Source: Patiria miniata (Eukaryota > Echinodermata > Asteroidea > Valvatida > Asterinidae). Taken from it: a DNA stretch of 64,000 bases. The position numbers and the translations under genes were made by a program. The notes under the pieces were generated by a model. That model made no database searches. It was not told the DNA's origin and was given only the letters and a program-made list of their open reading frames with translations. Every line of letters begins with the position of its first letter. Position 1 is the stretch's first letter. The stretch covers positions 310,001 through 374,000 of the forward strand of contig NW_024037051.1 of NCBI RefSeq assembly GCF_015706575.1, written 5' to 3'. Of this stretch, positions 1 through 12,675 are shown piece by piece.

Positions 1-3000
1 TTCTTTTAACGTAGGAACAATGTCCTTAAGATCGTCGAGACTGGCAACCAGAATTCCAATCGTCTCCATGACCCCCTTGCCATGGGCTCGCAGGTCCGGG
101 TTCTGCCTCAGCTTGTCCGGCGGTAGGTTCAGCTTGCCAAAGGGAAAGAGTTTCTGAATGGAAGGATTCTTCTCCAAAAGTCTTTCATAATGAATACGAA
201 AAAAAAAAACACTTCGACATTAAGGAATTTCATCGTGGAATTCGTGATGCATAGATTATCCAAACCAATACTCAAAGATTTTAAATAAGAACGTTTGTAC
301 GAACAATTTTCATTAATGTCCTTCTGATTTATAGATCACTGTCAACCCTCTGTCAACTAGGAGGCTTAAAAAAACATTGTCACCTGGCAAAAAGGACTGC
401 TCCCAGGTTAACTGCGTCTTTTTCCATGATCTTCCAGCTAGCCTGGACCAGGCGCTTGTTTTTGGAAGAAATCGGCCCCTCATCTTCGCTACTGCCGCTC
501 CTGTTCAATTAATTTTGGCGAAAACAAAATCACTTTTAGTATTTGATTTAGCTTGAAACACAATTAAGGCGGCACACACATTCATGCCAATTTCTGTCGT
601 CAGTGAGTGTAGTTTTGAGTACCCGGTTTGGGTCAACTTTGAAACTCGGCCGGCTGTCCTCGGTTTGGCTGTATTTATTTCATCTGAACTCAGTATGTGT
701 AAGAACTATTTCATAAGCAGTAAGCCAAACCGGTTGACAATGGACCGATCCAGTAAGCCCCACCCACTGCGCACGTGGGCAAATTAACACGTGCTCCTCT
801 CCAATGCCACGCTGCATTTTCCTGCCGCGCGCATCATACGCGCGTGCACGCATGTCGAACTTTTGTGCACGCACATCGGACATAAATCAAGGTTGTGATT
901 GGTCAGAACACCATGGGGCGGTGCTTACTGGATCGGTCCAATGGGAAAACCAAGAACTGTCTGACAATGCATACAGGTCAGCGACAAATTAAGGGAACTA
1001 ACTATACAGGGTGTGCATCAGAACCGGGTACCCGAGCACCCGACCGCTGATGTCAGGAACCGGTTCCAGATTATGGGATCGGGTACCCGTAACCAACTTT
1101 ACAAATAGCTTAGTAACTTCTAAGACAGTGAAAAGAAAAGTTGTAAATGCCATTTGTGAGGAATTTTCAAAATGAAAATCAGGCCATCTGGAAAACCAAA
1201 ACAGATTTTACGTTTATGTGCATTTTAACGGGCAACAGATAACGCTGGTGAAAGTTGCAGTTTTCACCGTAAAGCTAAGCCCATCGGAGAACTTCCGGGA
1301 TTTGAATTTTGGGGTTGGGTCTCTTTCACGGGAACCCCGGTACCCGTGTTTTACTTCAATAGGGTGCCCGGTTCCTGTACTACCCGTTAATGCATACCCT
1401 GGCCGGCGGGCGCGTTTCCTGGGAAAAAAATAGCTCAAGGAGATTTAGAGACGGCAAAGGCTTACCATCGGCCTAATTATTGACGGCAATTAAATTGTGC
1501 ATGTGAAATATTTTCTCATTTTGTTAAGATCCAAAGTTTGAACCTTTGGCACCTATTAATCCGGATATTGTAAGCTATAACGGTTTTGTTGATCATCAGT
1601 CACCAACTTTGAGTCGACTCTCACCCTTATATCGACTTCATGGTTCCAATGTTTACTCGACTATTATGGAGACCAGGGGACAATTTCATTGAACTGCGAA
1701 AAAGAAGATGCTGATTAGCAAATTTAGAAATGCTAACTTAGAGCCAGTCAAACGCAATACACATCTGTGGCTTTTTGCATGGTAACCTAGTTGTGCTAAG
1801 CAAAATCACAATCTGTTCTTAGCAAATTTCTGTGCCGAGGAAGAGCCACTGAAAATTGGCCTCTGAGTGGTTCCTGAGGTCATACCTCATTGTTTTGCTC
1901 ATGGACGTAGCCACCATCTTCATCAGGTTCTGCCAAGCCTCTTGAGCCTCAGGGGTAAACAGCTTGGGCGGCAGACCGTTCTTCAGGGAATGCATGAGCG
2001 CCTCCACCAGTGCCTTCAGTTCGAAAGAGAATATCCCCGATGGTTAGTCAAAATGAACGGTCTTCTGGATAGACTTTTGTTTTGCGGCATCTTTATTTAC
2101 AATAAAAACACAACCACACCCAAAAAAAATCAAGGTGGAGGTCAAGTCATCTCATGTTACTCACGAGTCATTAACAAAAAAACTGAGACAAATGTATCAT
2201 TTTGTCATTGTTCAACCCCTGTTACTTGTGACCCAACTTGCGATTGAACTGTGATTTGATTTGTGATGGACGCGACTAAATCTGCAAAAAGTGATAGATT
2301 ACTCAATTATCTGTATAAACTATATGTTAACGAATGATGTTTTAGGTACCAAAACGATATGTCAAGTATGAAAATATTAGCATATACATCTCTAAATTCT
2401 AAAGAGTGAAATTAGGGACTAGACGTTTTAGAATGAAAATCACTCTCATTTTCGATTGAAATAGTCTGAAAAAGAACCACTTTAGTTGAAGCTCGAGTGA
2501 AAACTCGATCTTTACGATTGAACAAATTTCATTCTAAAACGCCTAGTCCCTAGTTTCCGACTGTAGGAGTGAATCTTCAATAATAAACGTAACAAGTCCA
2601 AGACTCTTACCGGAAAGTGCTCGGGTTTGGCCCCGTACATCTGGTGTCTGGCTCCAAGGTCTTCCAAGATGGTAGCGATGATGTCTGGGTCATCCAGACC
2701 CATGACCACCGCACCGATGGTACTCATGACTCGCTGTCCGTGGGATCTCAGATCCTTGTTTCGTTTCAGCTTCTCCGCTGACAGGTTGAGCTTACCGAAG
2801 GTGAAGAGGTTCTGAATGGGAGGGCTCTTTTCCAACAATCTGATAACAAAAATTTTAGGACATCACTGTAAACCTTTTAAAAAGAAGGTTTTTTGCCAAG
2901 AAGATGACACAGTATATAAGCTGATAAGGTGTAGGGTTGACCAGCTGCCTATAGAACATCAGGACTTCGGACACTTTCGCAGCAGTCCTTTAGGTTTTAC

Positions 3001-4949
3001 TTATCGGTATCCAAGTGTATGATTGACCTAAGTAAAGACCCAGCATTAAGCTCCTCTGTAACTGAAGTGTGCTTACCTTACAAAGAGGGCTGCACCCAAG
3101 TTGACCATGTCTTTCTGTATGACCTTCCAGCACTCACGAACGAGCCGTTTGTCTCTTTGAGACATCGGTCCAACATCAGCATCATCGCTCCTGCAGTAAG
3201 CAAGATTAACAATTAGCGATATTTCCAATAACCAATTTTCACAAGTCCTCAAATTCAAACCTTGAAGAGTTCAGCTTATCCGACTTAGCAGCAGGTACAT
3301 TGCAGGCAACTGGTGGAATGGCAAAGGGTGGAAAATATTTCAGGCTATCGCGATCTTCCGTTTGAATAGTCTATGACGTGCTCATTTCAATATGGAAATT
3401 AAAAAAGTGCAAGAAAATAGGTGAAATAAGACTCACGTACTCTGACTTGGGAACTCCAAGGGGCAATAACATTCCTTTAATCGAACAACATGAAATGTGG
3501 TTTATGACGAATACGTCACTTTTCTGTCACTGGAAGTGTATTTTGCATTCCAACAACAAGACGGTAACCTTTTGTGTATACACCATAGAATGTTAAATCG
3601 TGAACACGCTTACTCCGGCGTTATTGAGAAGTTTGCATTTTTTTGCAAACCATTAAAGACAAACACAAAAATAATGTTTGAATGGAGGCAAGTCAAGCCA
3701 CAGGCTGCACAAATGAACTGTAACAAAGGCATTCCTTCGCTTTTGTATTGTTCATCTTGCGTTACTATACTTTGAATTGGACAGCTGTGAATTGACGTGC
3801 GATTAATTGTGAGCGGACATGTAATGTACTTAATGATCCATCGCAAGTACTCGACTTCAACACTGTTGTCTTTTTGATAGGTTCTATAGTTATTATACCT
3901 CATCGCTTCACTCATGAGTTCTGCAACCACTTTCAAGGCATTCTCCCAGGCTCCTTGCACCTCTGCAGTGAACACCTTCGGCGGTAGACCATCCTTCAGG
4001 GTAAAGATTAAGGCTTCCGCAAGAGGCTGACAAAATAAACAAGTGATTGTTGGAACTCGCACATACTTTTAAATTGGGAATCATACCCGAGAAACAGTTG
4101 GATGTAAATGAAAATGAGACTCATAGTTGTGCCAGAAAAATGTGGACCAAAATCTTCCACTTCGCGAGTTCTGCAACATTTTTACAAGTACTCATTGAAT
4201 GTGTTCTTGGGAAAAAGGGGGCATTTCAATGAGTTCGTCATAAGCATTGATGATTTTGATATGCATTCATGATTTCGCACGTTGATTTTTTGACAGCCTT
4301 TAAAAAAGACAATAAGCATTGGGAAAAGCTTCAGCGACGAATCTGAGATGATCAATAGCATACATTTTCAGGGTAAGATGTCGTTACCGGTCTTTTTAAT
4401 GTATTTTTGAATATTTTTTTTGGGGGGGGGGAAGAGTAACCTCACTTAATTTATTTCGCAAATAGACTAATTGATCGGCATTACCACGCTAATGCCACGT
4501 GTTCGCCTCACATCACACGTGTTCTTAACATGATTTGAAGGGCGCGTGTAGCCTAGTTGGAAAAACCCTATTGGTCGAGGAGCTGTGAGTGCGCGCGTAT
4601 CGCCTGCCAATATTAGCGTCGTGCCCCTCAGTAATGGCTTCTCATTTTAGTCGTTGGAGAAGTCTGAAGGTGTCCAAGGATGTTTCTTTATTGATGGTTG
4701 TTAGTCTCAGTGTATGGTACCTTAAAGTGTTCCGGTTTGGTGCCATAAGCATTGTGCCTCGCTCCGAGATCTTTCAGGAAAGGTACCAGTTTTCCCGGGT
4801 TGTCCAGCGTCTCCACTGCCGTGCCAATCGTCTCCATGACATTCTTGCCGTGGGCACGCAGGTCCGCGTTGTCCTTTAGTTTCTCGGGGGACAAGTTGAG
4901 CTTGCCGAATGGGAAGAGGTTCTTGATGGCAGGGTTTTTCTCAAGAAGC
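1..4949 (-). CDS. second copy of the polydomain globin gene, part (contig A)
   Basis: Exons 5' to 3': domain I 4721-4949 and 3899-4026; domain II 3077-3190, 2611-2839 and 1886-2013; domain III 384-500 and 1-181 (cut by the window start). These are the same exons as 30760-35381 with unchanged predicted protein; the copies differ in homopolymer lengths, a few intronic substitutions and a 328-bp indel. Exon 1 of domain I is also absent here. The copy may be a redundantly assembled contig rather than a second gene, so it should not be counted as independent until read depth is known. Confidence 0.85.
738..943. mobile_element. foldback element (arms around GACCGATCCAGTAAGC)
   Basis: Arms of about 25 bp in inverse orientation at both ends (CAATGGACCGATCCAGTAAG and its complement). 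No coding capacity. In the globin intron between domains II and III. Twin at 31498-31703. Confidence 0.5.
1007..1401. mobile_element. short TIR element, ends CAGGGTGTGCAT
   Basis: The left end CAGGGTGTGCATCAG matches the complement of the right end (ATGCATACCCTG). Just inside both ends are inverted GAACCGGGTACCC-like blocks. Non-autonomous; no clear target duplication. Lies in the intron between globin domains II and III. Twin at 31767-32161. Confidence 0.5.
2389..2579. mobile_element. 3'-truncated MITE, same family as 54250-54486
   Basis: Starts TCTCTAAATTCTAAAGAGTG like the full element at 54250 and ends before its right inverted repeat. Internal inverted block around GGGACTAGACGTTTTAGA. 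Sits in the intron of globin domain II. Twin at 33149-33339. Confidence 0.65.
4147..4474. other. 328-bp insertion/deletion between the two copies
   Basis: Present in contig A, absent between 34906 and 34907 in contig B; the junction shares only a GA microhomology. It lies in the intron between exons 2 and 3 of globin domain I. I see no terminal inverted repeats or target duplication, so a deletion in the contig B copy is at least as likely as an insertion. Confidence 0.85.
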
Positions 4950-5633
4950 CTTTGAATAAAACAGGGACAGAACTTGTCGTTTAAATTGATGGTGTTGGTG
5001 CAGGAATCCAGGGAGGTAGGAAAAGGAAAATCGTAAAGGAATCCTGTAGGATTCTTATAGTTTGTTTACATCTTCTACAGGTTCCTATAGGATCCGAAGA
5101 GATGTGACATTTGCACAATTATTTAGGACCACTTGAGGATTTAATAACACTCGACAGAACAACCTACGGGAAACGTATATGATCCTTGGAATTTTTCTAG
5201 AACGATTCGTCGAAGAATTGGCATCTTGTATGACACGAACAGTAGGCTAATAAATATAATGGATATCATGCCTACCCTAATTTTCATTTCTTGTTTTGTT
5301 AATGGGATCGCCAACCAGAAGGTCACAGGCCACTCAAGATAGCGGCAACGAAAAACAAACAAAGGATGCGATTTTTTTTTAGGAAAAATGTGTTTTTAGA
5401 GCACATTTTGGATGCACACGTCGTGCAGTTGAAGCAGCGGGTCAAAACTTTGAAGTGATTGAAGTGTCTGGAAGACAGCGATGCGTTATACGCATGACAT
5501 CGACAACCATGACAACGCATGAGCCGGCCAATGATAGTGCAATACGTCATAATGAATATTTATTTTCTCATGAATATTTAGTTTATTTCAATGGATACTT
5601 CAAATACGTCCAAAGATTGATCATTGCAATAGC

Positions 5634-5703
5634 GATCGTGCGCGGCCTAGCGGTTAAAAGTCTCGTGTTTCAAGCAAGAGTCCGAGGTTCCAATCTCGAT
5701 GAA
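5634..5703 (+). mobile_element. tRNA-derived SINE head
   Basis: Pol III A box-like GGCCTAGCGGTTAAAAG and B box-like GAGGTTCCAATCTCG at tRNA spacing, but no full cloverleaf, so a SINE relic rather than a tRNA gene. Twin at 36066-36135. Confidence 0.5.
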
Positions 5704-7333
5704 GTAAGTGACTGATTAATAAATCAGAATAAAGGAAAGGAGAGGATGAGAGTAGAGGAGGGAAAAGTGGAGGAAATAGCCATAAAAGATGCAACTTTTG
5801 GCATTTGAAAATTAATTGAAAAAAGTGGTGATCCAGTACGGAAATTTTGTTTCAATACTGAGTGCTGAAAACCTAAAAATCAATGTTGACTGGCCTAATA
5901 AAAAAAGAATTTTGGACTGAGATTGAGAAACAAATTTTCCATTGGTCAGAAAATATCCACCCCCCCCCCCACCTATACTATGTGCACGACCACAAAAGTA
6001 GCGTCGAGATCAGATGGGTCTAACTGTTACTTGTGTTACATTGTTTCCCACACAAAAAAATTAACCTGAAAGAATCAGTTTCACTTTCAGCGCATCAATG
6101 ATCAAACCAATGTTGTTTATTGTGGCGAATGAACTACGGTCGTCTACGCATTACGTTACCTTGTTCTTATCTTGTTGTAACTGGTCGATTTTTGCTCTCT
6201 CCCGCCTAATCAGCCCTTTCTCTTCTGGCGGTAGAAATTGGATTTAATTGGGCTGCAAAGCCGCATGCTGACTCGAAGGAAAACCGACAAAAACTAAGGT
6301 GGCATCTGCAGTCTGTCTGTCCAATTTCTGTCGCCATTTTTTTCGTTCAGCTCACCGAAATGTCAAAAGGCAAACTCTGTTGTGTTATTGGGTCAGTGAA
6401 CAGCGCCCTCAATAACACCTCCTGTAAGAACTTCACTCGCTATTTATAATTAAATAAAATTAAAGGAGGTCTCCTTTTGAAAAACGCGTTTACCACGAAA
6501 TAATAAAAAAAAATTGAAAAGATTTGGGATGGGCCCTAACAAGGCTTCAGGTTTCCATTATAGTTAACTCCCACTGCACTCGGCACTCGTTTTCTTTTCC
6601 CTGCACAATATCTTTCGGGGGCCGGGGTACGGGGAGTTCGCTCGTCCCCCCCCCCCCGGCGCGGCCCCGCCCTGCAAACAGGTGTCGTGAGTGTCGGGGA
6701 GGGGGGGGGTGTCCATGTTCAACGGTTGTTGACAATTGGAGGGGGAAAATCGTTACAAAGAATTCTCATTAGAAATAAACTCTCAACAAATGTTATACTC
6801 AACTAAATGCGATGAAATTCTACTATCATTATAGTCAGCGAAATCATGGACGAGGGGACACCTCCCCCCCCCCCCGCCCCAGTTTTGTTTTAGCCCGCCC
6901 CGTAATGAGCCAATTGCTCTGAAATAAATTTTTAACAAATACAGGCAAACACAAGGTGACAACACACCATTCACATTTTAGGACGTAATAAAATCGAACT
7001 GAAAGGGAAAGTGCATGCACCAATTGAAAACTACATTTACTGAGCTGGCGCTTTTTATTAAACAACACATTTCCATTCCCATCAGGTTGCCCTTTTAATT
7101 TTCATCACTTTTATTTAAGTGTGCCTGATAATGAGGTGCCAATTGTGGTTGACATTATTTTTGTTTGGCTAAGAAAAATCGGTGTGCGGGGTGGAGGTGG
7201 GCGGATGGAGGAGCCGGGCATTTTATGCCCGGCCTCAGTTATCCCTCTCCGGGATTTAAACCCCCCCCCTTTCCCGCATAACACACGGCCAACGTCAACT
7301 TATCTTCAATTTAAGAGTGTTTCATGACCCTAG

Positions 7334-7483
7334 CAGCCTGACCACTGTGGGTCTGCCACTGCCGGTGCCGAGAAGGCTTTCTTCGTTGCCTTGGATGGGG
7401 ACGGGGAGAAAGCAAACAACTACTACGCCGATATTCCCGCGCTCAAGACCAAAGCTGTGGCCAAGGAGAACTCGTACTATGAA
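7334..7483 (+). CDS. orphan exon-like open segment, unknown product
   Basis: 150 bp open in phase 0 between CCCTAG and GTAGGA, usable as acceptor and donor. It translates to GSATAGAEKAFFVALDGDGE and KANNYYADIPALKTKAVAKE, normal protein-like composition in contrast to surrounding low-complexity DNA. The stretch FF-ALD---EK-N-YY recalls the helical core of SPX-type domains, but the match is too short to name it. A hAT-like terminus (CAGTGGCGTAAATCC) begins just after it at 7497, so it may be a captured gene fragment. It is repeated at 37771-37920. Confidence 0.3.
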
Positions 7484-7720
7484 GTAGGACATATCAGTGG
7501 CGTAAATCCATGCCGGAGAGTGTGGCGGATGGGGGATGACCATGCGGCAAAATCCTAAAATTGCCCGGTCGTGTGAATTCAAAATGGGATTTTTTTTTGG
7601 GGGGGGGTGACACGATATTACATAGGGGTGCTGTTCACGATACAAAATACATGTAATGGAAACATACGTTTATACGTCCCTTAAACCGTAACCAGCCTTA
7701 ATCTTCAAAAATCCCCCGGT

Positions 7721-7875
7721 TTTGGAGGATTTTGGAGGATTGAGGATGAATGGTGCTTGAGAAAAATTAGGATTTTGGAGAATTGAGGATGAATGGTGCT
7801 GAAGCAAATGAGGATTGAGGATGAATGGTGTTTGAAGAAGATGAATATTGGAATATTGAGGAGTATTTAGGATGA
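7721..7875. repeat. degenerate minisatellite, unit TTGAGGATGAATGGTG
   Basis: Four or more imperfect units built around GGATTGAGGATGAATGGTG with variable spacers. Twin at 38160-38314. Confidence 0.7.
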
Positions 7876-8793
7876 ATGCATTTTGAGAGGCAGGACTGTC
7901 TGACGTGTTGGGAAGGATAGAGGCGCTGGGTATCCTTCATTTAAACACAAGTGCAACATTTTGAAGTATTTTGGAAGAATGAGGATGGTTCCTAGCAAAA
8001 AGGGGGCCTAAGGGGGTTGTTAACCTTCAAAGCTGGGCATTCAACTTATTCTCCGTGGTTTCTTTTCAATACTGTTTTATTAATTTGGACAGTTGGGAAG
8101 ATTTTTGGGTTTCTCACCTTCAAAACGGGAGGGGGCGGAACCAATTCCCCACCCCCGGTCAGAAAGTGTTGGGGATGGATCCGCCCATCCCCGCGGGATT
8201 TACGCCCATGAGGATATTACGTTTCAGTGCCAAATTAAAGGGAATGTACAACATTTGCTTTTGCTGCAGGTTTCAGAAATAAATGGATTTGGAGGATTAG
8301 TATGTTATAGCAAATATTGTTAAAATGACTTGTTTCACGATTTGGGCTTGTAGATGCTGGAAAAACCAAGACAACCAATCATGTTCTTGTAGTCGGGTTC
8401 CCTGACCCCACTTAAGATGAAACAGAGCAATGTATAACCTTTGCGGAATTGTAAGGTCAGAGAATCAGTCTAGCAGGCTTGTACCCCTTCACAGGTGTGT
8501 AATCAATTGCAAAGAAAACGCGGAATAACTAATTATGAAAAAATAAAAGCACTTTTTGAAAAAAAAAACAGTTTTCTCCAACGCTGGTCGGCCGACCAGT
8601 GTTGGAAAAATCCCATTTTTTCTTGAAAATGACAGCACACTAGGAGCCACGATTTTACAGAATGTTTTAGACTGTCATTCCCTAACAATCCAGTAAGGTA
8701 TTTCGTGATAATTCGATCATTTCGTTTTGTGATGTTTGCAAATGTTGTATCTTCCCTTTAAGTAAAACATTAGTAACAAATTAACGTCTCACA

Positions 8794-9512
8794 TAGCCTT
8801 GGTCAAGGCGCTAGTTGTTATTCATCCGGCCGTAACGCGGTAAACGATATCTTCGCTAGTGCTATGCATGCAGTCATAATGATGCATGCAGTGCATTAAT
8901 AATACAGCGCGAACAGCGACCTCACGCGGCCACTATTTTTATGCAAATCAGTTGGACCCAATCTAGCGCCTTGGTTCAATCGTCCATGTGAGGTTTTGGG
9001 GGTGGTGCTCATTATGTTAATACCCTTAGCTGACCTTAAATGTCGTTTTCTTATTGGTCGATCGTTGCGTGGAAACTTGCATAGTGAAACGTGGCACCGT
9101 ACATAGTCCATACACGTACACGTTGTGTGTCTCTGCACACGGCACCAATGCACAAAAAGTGTGGTTCCTGTCACGTCCGCAAAAGGCGAATAGCTGCAAA
9201 TAATTTGATGACGTCCGGATTTACCAAGGTGTGATTGGACACTCCACATATTAGCCCCGCCTACACTTATCTGTATTCGCATACGAGGTCGTGCGCTAGA
9301 AATCCAGCGCAAAATAAAGAAAAACATAAGCTTTTGCCGACCATTGAACCAAGGCGCTAGATTGGGTCCAACTGATTTGCATAGAAATGGTGGCCGCGTG
9401 AGGTCGCTGTTCGCGCTGTATTTTTAATGCACCGCATGCATAGCGCTATCGAGGATATCGTTTACCGCGCTACGGCCGGGATGAATAACAACTAGCACCT
9501 TGACCAAGGCTA
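8794..9512. mobile_element. Mutator-like non-autonomous element with long TIRs
   Basis: 719 bp with inverted arms of roughly 190 bp, termini TAGCC and GGCTA, flanked by a perfect 9-bp target duplication CGTCTCACA (8785-8793 and 9513-9521). Nine-base duplications and long arms are typical of Mutator-like elements. No transposase open frame. Confidence 0.8.
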
Positions 9513-10108
9513 CGTCTCACATCACATTGTTATATTGTGCCATAAGCCAAATAGCTATTGAAAGGTGTTAGTTACTGTATAAGAAATTAATCGTCGTTAT
9601 TTTTATTTTTTTGATTACTGCACTATACCTTTTGGACACGAATATTGTGCCAGACGGTATTTGAGTGGTGTTGAATTATGTGTATTTAAATACAATGTAT
9701 TGTAGAAACTTGACACGTGACCGTTCTAGATTAATAAAATTGCAGTATCCAAGTCACGATTTAACAAAGCAAAAGCGGACCTGGGGATCAGCTATTAAAG
9801 GGGCACATTCCAATCTACGGCGAGGTATACCCCCTTTCTGCATTGCCCTCACTACGTCCGTATTGCACAAACTTAATTGCAGCTGCTGTAAATAGTAATG
9901 CACTAATACAGTTTATCCTTTAAAATTTAGCAATGTAAGTGATCAATATACACACACCAACACCAAAACAGTCATGAGCAACAGAGAAAACAGCTTTATT
10001 AGAGCAGTGATGATATCCTAATCGCAGAGTACAATGTATATATAATCATGGTTTGCACACAAACAATACCACTAGGCTACAAATAGGTAAACATAGAACA
10101 GGTAAACT

Positions 10109-10922
10109 AATAGTGGTTTTCCCGGCTATTTTAAAACTTGTATCATTCGTATTCACCGTTTTTAATATTCCAGTTCGTCATTCAACATCGATTTAGTAAA
10201 TACTTCCAATGTTTAATTTCGTCTTTTGTCATACCATTTCCATTGTTGTTCAATCGAATTCAATCCGCCAACGCCCATTTTCGGCGAGGAGTATTTGATT
10301 TCGTCTCGTCTACGCCGAACAGTTTTATTCAGAAATCAAATTCGTCTTTTGCCACACAATTTAAAGTTTGTTCAATTTCGCAACATTTTTTTTTCTTTTA
10401 CTTTTCCTGTTACTCACAAATGTTGCTTGTTTTTTAATCGATTTTCCTTGAAAAAGAAATGTCATTGACTCGTAGGTACAATGTAACAAAGTAAAATAAG
10501 GGTCATCGACTGTTTTTTCACATGGTCATCTTTATTTTTTCACTCTTTTAATGCCCAACGTTGCAGCCACTTGGACGTAGTCCACGGCATCATATTCAAA
10601 GGATTAATTCGTATCCTGTCCTGGTTAGAAACTTTGTTGTATGGACCTCGGGCACAAGGAACATGGTAAATAACCCACGCCAGACTAATTTACTTAGCAA
10701 TTTTAAATTGATTGGCATAAGACGAATTTAATCTCTGAATACTGCCATTCTCTGAATACTGCCACAGTGTGTTTAAATGTGGTGACCGAACTTTGGAATT
10801 GAATGGTAAGTGACTAAATCGCTTTGGTAAAAGCGTGTGAATTTTGTTCTCAGACAAAACTGAATGTTACAGTTTGTGAATTTGAATGAAAAATGTTTCA
10901 AAATAGCCGGGAAAACCTATAG
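10109..10922. mobile_element. TIR element, ends in GGTTTTCCCGGCTATTTT
   Basis: About 0.8 kb; inverted ends of about 25 bp (GGTTTTCCCGGCTATTTT left, its complement right) and internal AAATTCGTC motifs in both orientations. A shortened relative is at 52051-52500. No coding capacity. Twin at 40549-41361. Confidence 0.6.
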
Positions 10923-10998
10923 TATAGCTTGCCCAATAATTCGCATTACATTCCAAATTGTGTAAACTTTCATTCATTATCTGCTAAGGCATAGACGA

Positions 10999-11165
10999 AT
11001 CAGGGCACGTGATCACTGTACACGAGGCCCCCTTCAATGTCGAAAGCATTGTGCAAGCTATTGCGCAATGCTAATTCCCCATTTCGGATTATCTGAACAA
11101 TAGCTAACACAATGCTTTCGCCATTGAAGGGGGCCTTCGTGATAGAATTGACAGCATGCCCTGAT
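10999..11165. mobile_element. foldback element, arms with GGCCCCCTTCAATG
   Basis: Imperfect inverted arms of about 70 bp (CGAGGCCCCCTTCAATGTCG against its near complement). Loop about 30 bp. Twin at 41438-41604. Confidence 0.6.
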
Positions 11166-11214
11166 TGGTCTATAGCATGTATATATAGAGATTTATATTG
11201 TTTTCATTTATTTT

Positions 11215-11241
11215 ATGTATGTATGTATGTATGTATGTGTG
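11215..11241. repeat. TATG microsatellite
   Basis: Six tandem TATG units running into TG and GTTT repeats; one unit longer in the twin at about 41653-41681. Confidence 0.8.
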
Positions 11242-12033
11242 TTTTTGTTGTTTGTTGGTTGATTGGATGGTTGGTTTGTTTTTGTTTCCATGCGAGTTGT
11301 ATCCAGACTCCTTCTTTGTACTATATTTCGTTAAAAATAGGATAAAGCCGACCTCAATGTAAATTTAAAAGGTCTTTTTCACAAGAAAAAATGCTTTAAT
11401 TCAGCGTATAGAACTGTATGACAATACAAGGTTTTCAACCATCCTGGGTTTTGATCAAAGAACTTGTTTCAATTAAATTAAGCCATTAAAGAAGTTTTTC
11501 CTAATTATTTAAAAAGTGACTTCGCCTTATAATTTCGCTTTAAAAAAAGTCGACATCAAGTCACACTCAACACCATATGAAACCAGACACATCAGATAAG
11601 GCAGTGGACCTATTTTGAATTTTTTTTTTGTCGTTTGTACCCTATTTGAACTTTTTTGTACTCACAAGTTGTTTCGAATAAATGTTTCTGATTACGAAAT
11701 AAACCAAAAAGAGACTTTACAGATATATAAAAACTACCATTTGTCAATGCAGTGTTTATTTGCCATGTCTTTATGTTTAACACAACTTGTAAATTTACCT
11801 TAATTAATACGTAGATTTGTTGGAAGTGTTCGCGAATTGAGAGGAGAATGTACTGCGCCTTGATGGTTGCCATATTTTCAATGGGGAGCGCCAATAAAAT
11901 CCTAAAATCATTCACACTATATTAACTAATGCACCCTTGTCATGGCTATTTCTTCTTTAGGGGAGACCGTTTCGGAATTTATTTTGGGGGCTAGACAAAA
12001 TTTTGGGGGGCTACAGCCCCCCCCTAGCCCCCG

Positions 12034-12070
<37 letters not shown>
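12034..12070. repeat. poly-C tract, 37 bases
   Basis: Uninterrupted C run; the twin (42478-42500) has 23 C. The sequence after it (GTAGAACCGCGCC) resembles the variable ends of G/C-run elements common in this window. Confidence 0.8.
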
Positions 12071-12071
<1 letters not shown>

Positions 12072-12675
12072 TAGAACCGCGCCTGGGCCAACGATTTTGA
12101 GGAAAATAAAATTGATGAAGTCTTTGACAGAATAACGCTGTGTTAGGCCAAAAAAAGTATCCGGTTTCTGTTATGGAGCTTGCCCAAAAAAGTGGTGCGG
12201 CGACGCGGCTTTTTTTTTAACCTGTTTTTTTTTGCTTCAAATGTCGGCTGATGACTGCAAAATGGTGCCCGACTAAACTTAGTGCAAATATATGGGAGTC
12301 CAGAGAGGCCACATAAAGCTTATTCTTGATCATACCCCATCTAAAAACACGTTAAAACTGTGCAGCAGCAGGATTCCAGTCAAACCAGTGAGTTTGGCGG
12401 TTTCGAGACATCATCTTTCATTGAAAAAAAAACCTTTTCATTTTGCCGACGCGCATGGCTACGGCGACGCGCGCGCATACCAGAAACCGGAGACTTATTT
12501 TTTTGGCTTTAAGGAATAAAACGAACATTTAGAATGACGGATATCAAATTTCGCAGAATACACAATGTTCGGGAACTGTTAAATTTCTAAAGCTTTAATT
12601 TGAGCTAGAAAGCGTTAGTTACAAATTGCGCAATGCGTACCATAAATCTAATAGTTATTAAAACAGTACTTATAG

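Larger units (their letters stand above)
1..12675. repeat. near-identical copy of 30760-43106 (contig A)
   Basis: Position 1 corresponds to 30760 and 12675 to 43106. The two agree over about 12.3 kb with few substitutions, small homopolymer differences (for example 37 against 23 C in a C run) and one 328-bp indel (4147-4474 only here). The copy stops exactly at the gap, which favours redundant assembly over real tandem duplication. Confidence 0.95.
4950..12675. other. 5' side of globin copy in contig A, element-rich, no gene recognised
   Basis: Contains a tRNA-like SINE head, runs of C and G, a 24-bp-type minisatellite, a Mutator-like element, a TIR element with ends in GGTTTTCCCGG, a foldback and a TATG microsatellite, all also in 35382-43106. 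The only exon-like segment is 7334-7483 on the plus strand. The missing first exon of globin domain I was looked for here and not found. Confidence 0.7.

Noticed and set aside
1214..1438. Overlapping open frames on both strands
   Set aside because: They lie in a short inverted-repeat element; the symmetry comes from the element, not from genes.
1867..2247. 126-codon plus-strand frame
   Set aside because: Antisense shadow of globin domain II exon 3 running into its intron.
5634..5703. tRNA gene
   Set aside because: A and B boxes are present but acceptor and anticodon stems do not pair, so a SINE relic is the better call.
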